The notes under the pieces are model-generated. The model searched no databases. It worked only from the letters and a program-made list of their open reading frames with translations, and was not told the DNA's origin. Source: Bog-159 sp963709155 (GTDB taxonomy: Bacteria > Acidobacteriota > Terriglobia > Bryobacterales > Bryobacteraceae). Taken from it: DNA of 64,000 nt. The stretch is from contig CAVPVD010000006.1 in NCBI GenBank assembly GCA_963709155.1, positions 323,149 to 387,148 on the forward strand, in the 5' to 3' direction. The position numbers and the translations under genes were made by a program. This document shows, in pieces, positions 1 to 6,562 of this stretch (position 1 is the stretch's first letter; every line of letters starts with the position of its first letter).

Positions 1-1015
1 TGTGGAAGTTGCCGGCCGTACCTACCTTATAGACAAGGCCGCGGCCATCGCCGCCTTGGAAGGTGGTGCCGTACAAAGCGCCGCCCACGGCGAGAATCGG
101 GCCCATGGGTTCTCCGCCCTGGTCCGGCGCACCTTGAAACCGATGCAGCACGGTTTCGTTACCCGTCGCGTCGATCTTATAGAGGACACCGGCGTAGCCC
201 CGAGAGCTCCGTGTTGCCATACAATTTGCCGGCCGAGTCGCGGGTGAGTGGGGATTCCGGGGTGCTGCCATTCTTGCCGGTAAAGCTACAGAGCACGGTT
301 TCGCTGCCTGAAGGATCGAGTTTGTAGGCCACGCCGAGGCCTCCAGCGCCGCCAGCGATAGCGGTGCCATAGAGGGTGCCGGCCTCGTCGCGAATGACGG
401 CGGCGCGCGGGACGCCCCCGTTCAGCTCACCGGTAGAGTTGTAGAGCACGGTTTCATGGCCAGCGGGGTCGAGCATGAAGACCGTGCCTTCCCGCATAGT
501 GCCTCCCGCCGCGGTGGCCCGTACAGATTTCCGGCCGGGTCGATGGCGAGGCCGTAGGGCTCTCCGCCGGTGAAGGTGTGCAGGACCGTGCCGTTGCCAC
601 CAGGGTCCACTTTATAGGCGACGCCATAGCCGGGAGCGCCGCCGGCCGCGACACCATAGAAGTTGCCTTGGGAGTCGCGCACGACGCCCAATTGCGGGTT
701 CCAAGGGCCGCCGGCGCCGGGGAAGTTATAGAGCACAGTCTCGTGACCGGAGGGGTCGAGCTTATAGAGCACTCCCAAGTTGGCCGACCCGCCGGCGGAG
801 GCAGTGCCATAGAAATTGCCGGCCATATCCTGGATCAAGCCGGCATCGGCGCCGCCGGTGAAAGCATAGAGGACGGTTTGATTGCCTTGGGTATCGAGCT
901 TGAAGACAACGCCCTGGGTGAAAGGGCCGCCGCGAAGAGTGGTGCCGTACAAGTTACCAGCGGCATCCATGTAGTACAGTACTGCGCGCCTTTTTCGCAA
1001 GTCCGCTTCCCGCAC
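1..1015 (-). pseudogene. GloVer tandem-repeat protein, two frameshifts, runs off the window edge
   Basis: The minus strand encodes repeats of the secreted GloVer family, each with a core like GNLYGTTLRGG followed by GVVFKLD and TVLYAF. The reading frame changes twice: near 505-520, where NLYG in one frame continues as REGTVFMLDPAGHETVL in the next, and near 200, where KLYGN continues as YAGVLYKIDATGNETVL. The coding sequence still runs off base 1. No signal peptide or convincing start lies on this strand; the first repeat appears at about 980. A matching signal-peptide segment lies head-to-head on the plus strand at 1055-1226. Family membership is clear; two independent frameshifts argue for a pseudogene rather than a read error, though raw-read errors cannot be excluded. 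Confidence 0.8.
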
Positions 1016-1054
1016 GTGATATAACGTCTAGGGGCGTCTAGGGGGGATAAACCG

Positions 1055-1226
1055 ATGGCCAAAACGAGGACTGGTCTTTGCCGCCTTCGTGCTGCTTTCG
1101 CTCACCTGCTCTGCTTGGGCCGGAAGCGCCGCTACCGAGGTCGTCTTACACAATTTCGGGGGCTCTCCCCCGCGCGGCGCCGGCCCTTACTCCGGAGTCA
1201 TCAAAACACCCGGCGCGCTTAGCTAA
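1055..1226 (+). pseudogene. Detached N-terminal fragment of a GloVer-family gene
   Basis: From 1074 the plus strand reads VFAAFVLLSLTCSAWAGSAA, a signal peptide, followed by TEVVLHNFGGSPPRGAGPYS and GVI, then a stop at 1224-1226. TEVVLHNF and PYSGVI are what normally precedes the first NLYGTT repeat in GloVer proteins. The only nearby ATG (1055, MAKTR) is one frame off, so this piece also carries a frameshift near 1070. It ends exactly where the minus-strand pseudogene at 1-1015 begins (DAAGNLYGTT), so the two look like halves of one gene. That relationship is inferred; the signal peptide and family motif are seen directly. Confidence 0.55.
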
Positions 1227-1355
1227 TAAGTCCAGAACTTCACGGTTAATGCCTGCGCGAATTACTGTTTCGCACGGTGAGCTGGAAGCTAAGGACTAAA
1301 CAGTACCGCACCGCGATAGGTTAACACCCTACAATCGCAGCAGAGGGAACATTTC

Positions 1356-1871
1356 TTGTCTAAAACAACGCTAATCGCATCGTTCATTTTCGGGCTGGCG
1401 GTAATTTGCGCTCAGCCTAAGCCATTATCCGCAGCAAGCCCGACTCTAACTGGCGTATGGAACCTGGTTTTTGAACCAACCAGTCCCAATGTGCTGCCTA
1501 ACATTCCGGGATTGGCAACCTTCAGCGCGGACGGCACGCTCCAGGAAACAGACGGCGCCGAGGCCGCACCCGGATCGATAAACGCGGGGACCATTACCAC
1601 TTACGGCACGCCGGGGCAAGGCCATTGGGAAGCATTTCCCAGCGGAACGGGCTTTTTTATCCTGTTTGACAGCCTGAATGTTAATTCGGATGCAACACTG
1701 AACTCCCGGCGGACTACGCAAGCGGCTGTGACGATAAGCGCGGGCACCAGCGGCGCGGCTACGCTATCGGGCACCTACACGACAACCGTCACCATGCCGG
1801 ACGGCGGCGGGGCGGTGACACAGAGTGGGAACATAAAGGGTAACTTCGTTCCCGCGCCCGCATTACCGTAG
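1356..1871 (+). CDS. Secreted hypothetical protein
   Basis: A 171-residue protein with a TTG start supported by GAGGG at about 1343-1347. Residues 1-27 form a signal peptide ending near LSAAS. The mature part opens with LTGVWNLVFEP, a pattern seen in small lipocalin-like or META-like secreted beta proteins, and is rich in Gly, Thr and Ser (DGTLQETDG, GTSGAATLSGTYTTTVTM) as expected of beta strands. No cysteine or catalytic motif is visible. I do not recognise a characterised family. It follows eroded sequence by about 130 bp and has no obvious operon partner. Confidence 0.6.
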   Translation: MSKTTLIASFIFGLAVICAQPKPLSAASPTLTGVWNLVFEPTSPNVLPNIPGLATFSADGTLQETDGAEAAPGSINAGTITTYGTPGQGHWEAFPSGTGFFILFDSLNVNSDATLNSRRTTQAAVTISAGTSGAATLSGTYTTTVTMPDGGGAVTQSGNIKGNFVPAPALP

Positions 1872-2038
1872 TAATATCATGCGAATGGCTGCCGTCCGGA
1901 GGGCGTTCAGGCCGCTCGCCGGGTGGCAGCCGCGACTAACTCACAAGCAATCTACGATAGCCTCTTCGGATGCAATTTCCGTCCGCCACGAGCCGACGCC
2001 GGCTTTCGGCGACACGCGCACTTCAAAATGACGTGGCG

Positions 2039-2356
2039 CTATTCTTGTCTCTGGCGCCTGACCACACAATGCCAGACTTTGGCTCCACTGCTGCAGCGTA
2101 CACATACGGCATCTGGTGGGCAGGTGGACGGGAGAGCAGGATTACAAATGTCGGTACAGTGACCATTGCAACAGCCTGTGCCCGGTTTGCAACGCTTCCC
2201 CCCGCACACGACATCATCCTGGCCCATAGCCCGTCCGCTCCCAACCGCGCCCAGAATTCCACCGGCCAGTAGTCCACCCAACAGTTTCAACGATTGTCGC
2301 CTGGGCGTCGTAGGGCTTGCTAGAGTACGAGCAACATCGTCAAGCAGGTAGCTCAT
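2039..2356 (-). CDS. Small twin-arginine, cysteine-rich exported protein
   Basis: A 105-residue protein. The ATG at 2356 is preceded by AGGAG at good spacing, which fixes the start inside a longer open frame. Residues 1-30 carry a twin-arginine pair followed by a hydrophobic stretch (PRRQSLKLLGGLLAGGILGA), resembling a Tat signal. The mature region has regularly spaced cysteines (VCGGKRCKPGTGCCNGHCTD, then CNPALPSTCPPDAVCVRC), at least ten in about 50 residues, suggesting a small disulfide-knotted fold. Function is unknown. The antisense plus-strand frames here lack a ribosome site and any protein-like pattern. Confidence 0.65.
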   Translation of the reverse strand: MSYLLDDVARTLASPTTPRRQSLKLLGGLLAGGILGAVGSGRAMGQDDVVCGGKRCKPGTGCCNGHCTDICNPALPSTCPPDAVCVRCSSGAKVWHCVVRRQRQE

Positions 2357-2557
2357 GTTCCAACTCCTCTTCTTTTGCCAAACCGAGATCCATGATTTCA
2401 GTGCCGGACCCAGTTTCCTGGAGTTATACACCCGCCCGCCGCAAGCCGCGCTCGGTTGACTACTCACGCGAGGCGTCTAGCCCCAGTTCCGCGCGGATTT
2501 TCCTTAGCAGGACCTAACCCAAGGGCCGTTGGTGCGTCTAAGGGGCGGGGGCAAATC

Positions 2558-3343
2558 ATGAACAAGATGCTGATGTTAGCCATCTGTCTGGCGCCTGGCG
2601 CGCTGCCGCAGGAGAAGACGTTAGGCTGCGACGAGAGTCGCTGGCGCGAGCGCGGCCACACCGCAGTGAACTGCGAAATGCGGGAAGCCACCGTCCCGGC
2701 GACCGGAAGGCTGGAAGTGGACGGCGGCATGAACGGCGGAATATCCATCAAAGGCGCCAACCGTTCCGACATCCTGGTGCGGAGCAAGGTAGAGGCAAAT
2801 GCAGATAGCGATTCCAAGTCACGGGAAATCGTCTCCGCGATCCGTGTGGAGACCTCGGGAGCGCGCGTGCAGGCCGCGGGGCCTTCCATCGGGGATCATC
2901 AGGGCTGGAGCGTCAGCTATGAGATCTTCGTGCCGGCCAACACCGATCTGACGCTGCACACAGATAATGGCGGGATCAGCATTTCGGGCACTATCGGCCA
3001 TACCCAATTTGAGGCGCTCAACGGCGGTGTCACGCTGAAGCATCTCGCGGGATCGGTCGCGGGCCACACGACCAATGGCGGGCTGCGCCTGGAACTGGCG
3101 GACGATCATTGGGATGGCGATCGCTGCGACGTATCCACGACCAATGGCGGCGTAACCATCCGAATCCCCGCCAATTATTCGGCGCACCTCGAAACCGGGA
3201 CGGTGAATGGCGGCGTGAAGATCGACTTTCCGGTGACCGTGCAGGGCGAGATCAGCCGCCAGATCGCGGTGGATCTGGGAGCGGGCGGCCGGCTGGTGCG
3301 GGCTACCACCACCAACGGCGGCGTACAGGTCGAGCGCATGTAG
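2558..3343 (+). CDS. DUF4097-type putative adhesin, secreted
   Basis: A 261-residue protein. I chose the ATG at 2558, preceded by a G-rich AGGGGCGGGG, because it begins a signal peptide (MNKMLMLAICLAPGALPQ); the open frame upstream is not protein-like. The body is a series of short segments each opening with an Asn-Gly-Gly turn: MNGGISIKG, DNGGISISG, LNGGVTLKH, TNGGLRLEL, TNGGVTIRI, VNGGVKIDF and TNGGVQVER. This is the hallmark of DUF4097 beta-helix proteins, usually annotated as putative adhesins of unknown role. It probably acts in the periplasm or at the surface. It stands alone with eroded sequence downstream. Confidence 0.8.
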   Translation: MNKMLMLAICLAPGALPQEKTLGCDESRWRERGHTAVNCEMREATVPATGRLEVDGGMNGGISIKGANRSDILVRSKVEANADSDSKSREIVSAIRVETSGARVQAAGPSIGDHQGWSVSYEIFVPANTDLTLHTDNGGISISGTIGHTQFEALNGGVTLKHLAGSVAGHTTNGGLRLELADDHWDGDRCDVSTTNGGVTIRIPANYSAHLETGTVNGGVKIDFPVTVQGEISRQIAVDLGAGGRLVRATTTNGGVQVERM

Positions 3344-3507
3344 CAGCGGGATTTAGCCGGCATTCGGGAAGACGTTAATCGCCTCAGGTGTATACGGCCG
3401 TCCGGCATCTTGAGGGAGAAGCTCCAACCCGGACATCTAGTTCGTCGTTGGTTATCACGGCCACTGTTGGCTTGGCTAGCACGATACTCTGCCCCTGGTG
3501 ATACGCC

Positions 3508-3568
3508 GCTGAATCTTTCGCCGCGCCAAATCAAGACATCGCAGCTCTTCGAATAGGCTAGCTCGCCA
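3508..3568 (+). repeat. 61-bp direct repeat, copy A
   Basis: Begins GCTGAATCTTTC and ends TAGCTCGCCA. It aligns without gaps to 4281-4341 with about eight mismatches over 61 positions. When either copy is read as protein on the minus strand, differences fall on all three codon positions, so the conservation does not look like selection on a peptide. Origin is unknown. Confidence 0.75.
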
Positions 3569-3608
3569 CCGCGTCCTTTTTTGAGCAGGCTGTGCCGATC
3601 CGGCCCAT

Positions 3609-3749
3609 TCACTGCGTCGGCTTAGCGCGCAGCCGGATCGCGGCGAGCAGGAAACTTTCAACCCAGGCATCCATCTCGTAGGCGCTCATCTCGCGGCCGT
3701 TAAATCGCCCAGCGGCGGGACGGAGCATTTGCGCGCGCGGCCGTTCTGT
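3609..3749 (-). pseudogene. C-terminal gene fragment, family not recognised
   Basis: Read on the minus strand, the segment gives AGRFNGREMSAYEMDAWVES then FLLAAIRLRAKPTQ and a TGA at 3609-3611. The composition looks like a genuine protein C-terminus (amphipathic helix, then a basic tail). No credible start or upstream domain remains: the frame above it becomes low-complexity. I cannot name the parent family. It sits about 40 bp from repeat copy A. Confidence 0.35.
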
Positions 3750-3890
3750 GCATTTCCTGACCGTGAAAGGGGAAAGAAAAGGGGGCCCGAAATTGACATC
3801 CCGCAGCGCCGGTCATTATACTAATGCACAACTTGCACGCAGCTAAACTGGGTAGAATTCCAGCCCTTCGATTCGCGCCCTGCGGTGTAA

Positions 3891-4140
3891 ATGCCCAACA
3901 GCAATTTAGTGCCCGCAATGGGAATGTTGGTGGTGTTAGGGCCGCCGGCGGCAGCGACGCTGACGGTGCAGTCTGTAACGCCATCGCCCACGGCGCCGCA
4001 GTTGATTGGCAAGACCATCAAACTGGACGGTTACGGCTACCGACACGAACGCGGGCCCGCTGACATTTCAATTCAGCGTCGCGCAACCAAGCCAGAGCAT
4101 GCAGATGGTGAAGGACTTCAATGTATGCACTTACAGTTCC
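3891..4140 (+). pseudogene. Frameshifted fragment resembling an aryl-sulfotransferase N-terminus
   Basis: Frame one reads AATLTVQSVTPSPTAPQLIG and GKTI up to about 4018; the adjacent frame continues WTVTATDTNAGPLTFQFSVA and QPSQSMQMVKDFNV. Joined, this matches the opening immunoglobulin-like segment I associate with large secreted acidobacterial aryl-sulfotransferases (VTPSPTPPQ, then TATDTNAGPLTY, then a VRDF-type motif). The catalytic part is missing. The frameshift is directly visible; the family assignment rests on remembered pattern only. Confidence 0.45.
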
Positions 4141-4147
4141 GGGACGT

Positions 4148-4258
4148 GGAGATATATTCGGTCAGGACCTGATGAGCTATCTGCCGGATTATCGCTGCCT
4201 GGAGACGGAAGCGGAACTGCCAGGCTGGCAGGTATATGCGAAAGAGGGCTGCAAATAG
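4148..4258 (+). pseudogene. C-terminal gene fragment (GQDLMSYLPDYRC)
   Basis: Reads GDIFGQDLMSYLPDYRCLET then EAELPGWQVYAKEGCK and a TAG at 4256-4258, in a frame different from the preceding fragment. It reads as a plausible short C-terminus with Tyr, Trp and Cys content unlike a random frame in GC-rich DNA. No start or upstream domain is present. Parent family not identified. Repeat copy B begins 22 bp after its stop. Confidence 0.35.
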
Positions 4259-4280
4259 AGCGGTCAGCGGCCGGCGAGCG

Positions 4281-4341
4281 GCTGAACCTTTCACCGCGCA
4301 AAATCAAGACATCACGGCTCCTCGCATAGGTTAGCTCGCCA
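4281..4341 (+). repeat. 61-bp direct repeat, copy B
   Basis: Begins GCTGAACCTTTC and ends TAGCTCGCCA, aligning gap-free with 3508-3568 at roughly 87 percent identity by eye. It lies just downstream of the ABC permease stop codon (4358, minus strand) and of the fragment ending at 4258. Confidence 0.75.
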
Positions 4342-4357
4342 TCCGTCTGAGCCCGCA

Positions 4358-5107
4358 CTACTCCCAGCGAAATACTTTCGCTGAGAGTGCCGTGCAAACC
4401 ACAAATACGATCAAGAGAGCCGCGAGATCGCCAATGTGGGCCGACCACGCCTCGCCTTTCCAGATTCCCTGGAGCAGCGAGACCGCGTAGGTGAGCGGCA
4501 GCATGCGCGCGACGACTTGCAGCGCGGGCGGCAGCGATTCCACCGGCACGAACAGCCCGCATAGGGCCAGCATGGGGTACAAGATGGCCGCGCCAACCGG
4601 TTGCGCAAAGCGTGCCGTTGGCACGATGCTCGCAATCAGAAAACCGATCGACAGGATGCTCCACGTGCTGATCAGCAGGGCCACCGCAAAGCCGAAAATG
4701 GGAGCGTCAACACGAATCGGGTAGTAGCGCTTGCCTGCCAGCACCATCAAGGCCATGGCGACCAACGTCAGCGCCAGCTTGACCAGCACGTGAGCGGTGA
4801 GAATCGTTTGTGGCCGGAGCGGTGTGGCACGCAGCCGTCTGAGAATACCGCCTTCACGATAAATCGAGATCACTGTAACCAGCGACAACACGCCACTGAG
4901 TGCAATCAGCACGGCCACCAAGACTGGCAGTCCGACGCGTATAAACCCGGCGGCAGCCATCGCGCCTGGCATGCGGCCGCCTCCCAAGAGCCGGCCCACC
5001 ACCACGAACACCAGAACGGGAAGGATAATCGAGCCGAACGCTCCGAGCGGCTCGCGCAAGAAGATCTTGATCTCCAGCCAAGTTAGCTTCCAGAGTCCGC
5101 GGAACAT
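4358..5107 (-). CDS. ABC-2 type transporter permease
   Basis: A 249-residue integral membrane protein with about six hydrophobic segments, for example SIILPVLVFVVVGRLL near residue 27 and PVLVAVLIALSGVLSLVTVI near residue 60. YREGGILRRLRATPLRP (about 83-99) is the conserved cytoplasmic coupling segment of ABC-2 permeases that contacts the ATPase. The length suits a homodimeric half-exporter permease. It starts 27 bp after the upstream ATPase gene (5135-6085), so both form one operon and one exporter. The substrate cannot be read from sequence; drug, lipid or polysaccharide export is typical of this family. Confidence 0.88.
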   Translation of the reverse strand: MFRGLWKLTWLEIKIFLREPLGAFGSIILPVLVFVVVGRLLGGGRMPGAMAAAGFIRVGLPVLVAVLIALSGVLSLVTVISIYREGGILRRLRATPLRPQTILTAHVLVKLALTLVAMALMVLAGKRYYPIRVDAPIFGFAVALLISTWSILSIGFLIASIVPTARFAQPVGAAILYPMLALCGLFVPVESLPPALQVVARMLPLTYAVSLLQGIWKGEAWSAHIGDLAALLIVFVVCTALSAKVFRWE

Positions 5108-5134
5108 AGTGTGTTTCTCTTGACCTCGTCTTTC

Positions 5135-6085
5135 CTAATCGCGAATCGAATGGCCGGTGAGCTTTAGAAAGACGTCTTCCAGGTTGGGCAGCACGGTGCG
5201 AAAATCGGTAACCCTGATGCGGTACTCCGACAGACACTGGATCACCTCGGTCACGAATCCATCGCCCGACCCTTGAATGGTGAATTGGGAGTCTCTGCGC
5301 GTCACGATCTGCACTGAAGGGATCGTACGTAGCCGTTCTTCGACGAGCGCGCCGTCCGCGGCCAACAAGACGGTTCGCGTGGGGCAATGCCTTCGCACCA
5401 ATTCCTCGGGGCTGCCGATGTCAATGATCTTGCCGTGCTCGATGATCGCCACCCGATCGCACAGCCGCTCGGCCTCCTCCATTAGATGCGTGGTCATAAA
5501 GACCGTTTTGCCGCGGTCGCGGATGCCCCGCACGAGTTCCCAGATTACCCGCCGCGACTGCGGGTCGAGCCCGGTCGTCAGCTCATCCAAAAACACGATC
5601 TCCGGATCGTTGATAAGCGCCAACGCGATGAACAAGCGCTGCTTCTGCCCACCGGAGAGCGTCATAAACCATGCGTTCCGTTTGTTGGCGAGTCCGAGTT
5701 GTTCGAGAAGCCGATCGCCGTCCACCGTATTCTTGTACAGCGACGCCCAGAGATCCACCGCCTCCCAAACCTTGATTCTCTTCTGGAGTTGCGCTTGTTG
5801 GAGCTGCACGCCAATCCGGTTCTGTAACCGATACACGTCGCGGAACGGATCCATTCCCAGGATCGAAATGGCGCCGCCGTCCGGCCGGCGCACTCCTTCG
5901 ACGCACTCCATAGTCGTAGTCTTCCCCGCGCCGTTGGGTCCGATCAAGCCGAAAATCTCGCCCTGGTTGACTACAAACGAAACCTCGGAGACGGCCACTG
6001 TCGCCCCGTAGGTCTTGCGGATGCCCAGAACCTGGATGACCGGATGAGGGGTCCGGGCGGGGTCCATTGTTTGCATGCCGGCCAT
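5135..6085 (-). CDS. ABC transporter ATP-binding protein
   Basis: A 316-residue ATPase. Walker A is GPNGAGKT (about residues 49-56), the signature LSGGQKQR (about 143-150), and Walker B IVFLDE (about 163-168) followed by LTTGLDPQ. The roughly 100 residues after the core are the C-terminal extension common in ABC-2 exporters of the drug or Nod-factor type. I chose the ATG at 6085, preceded by AGGTGA; an in-frame ATG at 6115 gives ten more residues but has a poorly placed ribosome site. It is the first gene of a two-gene operon with the permease at 4358-5107 and would power that permease. Confidence 0.9.
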   Translation of the reverse strand: MAGMQTMDPARTPHPVIQVLGIRKTYGATVAVSEVSFVVNQGEIFGLIGPNGAGKTTTMECVEGVRRPDGGAISILGMDPFRDVYRLQNRIGVQLQQAQLQKRIKVWEAVDLWASLYKNTVDGDRLLEQLGLANKRNAWFMTLSGGQKQRLFIALALINDPEIVFLDELTTGLDPQSRRVIWELVRGIRDRGKTVFMTTHLMEEAERLCDRVAIIEHGKIIDIGSPEELVRRHCPTRTVLLAADGALVEERLRTIPSVQIVTRRDSQFTIQGSGDGFVTEVIQCLSEYRIRVTDFRTVLPNLEDVFLKLTGHSIRD

Positions 6086-6295
6086 TCTTACGCGGTCACC
6101 TGAAGCGCATCCCAATTAAGTCTAGCTTAGCTAATCGTGCGGCCGGGAACTTCAACGGGATCACGGCAACTGCAGGTGGGTCTGAGCAGAATCGGCGAAG
6201 TGGATTACGCGTGTCCACTCCCGTGACCGCCAGTTACGGACGCTAACGCCCATTGGCAGGCTATGTGCGGACGCGGAGACAAAGGAGTGTGCGCG

Positions 6296-6463
6296 TTGTC
6301 CTTTGGAATTTATCTGATCGGATTTGTCATCCTGGTCATTGGACTGACATGGGGCGCTTATCTGGCGCATGTGCCACCCAAATGGATTGGAGTCGGCGTG
6401 GTTTGCCTGCTTGGAGCCGGCATCTTGCGCGGCGTCGTCGCAACTCGCCGCCCGGACGCCTAA
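6296..6463 (+). CDS. Small two-helix membrane protein
   Basis: A 55-residue protein starting at TTG 6296, eight bases after AAAGGAG; GTG 6287 or ATG 6263 in the same frame would add 3 or 11 residues. Two hydrophobic helices are visible: FGIYLIGFVILVIGLTWGAY and WIGVGVVCLLGAGILRGVVA, separated by the short loop LAHVPPK and ending in a basic tail RRPDA. Small membrane proteins of this shape are common in Acidobacteriota but uncharacterised. It lies alone between the divergent ABC operon and the convergent ADOP gene. Confidence 0.6.
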   Translation: MSFGIYLIGFVILVIGLTWGAYLAHVPPKWIGVGVVCLLGAGILRGVVATRRPDA

Positions 6464-6562
6464 ACTCCGCTAACGGAGCGCTCGCTGGTTACGGCAATGT
6501 CCAGGTTGCCGTCGCCTTTATAGTCCGCGATGACGATCGTTTTGCACCGGAGGTACAGCGCT

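Larger units (their letters stand above)
3344..4357. other. About 1 kb of eroded sequence without an intact gene
   Basis: No full-length gene is supportable here. The stretch contains two copies of a 61-bp direct repeat, a short minus-strand C-terminal fragment, a frameshifted plus-strand fragment resembling an acidobacterial aryl-sulfotransferase N-terminus, and a plus-strand C-terminal fragment. A further minus-strand run at about 3400-3500 reads VLAKPTVAVITNDELDVRVG and may be another remnant. These pieces are listed separately where definable. Confidence 0.7.

Noticed and set aside
1923..2272. Two overlapping plus-strand frames opposite the cysteine-rich gene
   Set aside because: No ribosome site or protein-like pattern, whereas the minus-strand gene has AGGAG, a signal segment and patterned cysteines.
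3508..4341. 61-bp repeat considered as the ends of an insertion sequence
   Set aside because: Copies are direct rather than inverted, no transposase lies between them, and no target-site duplication is visible.
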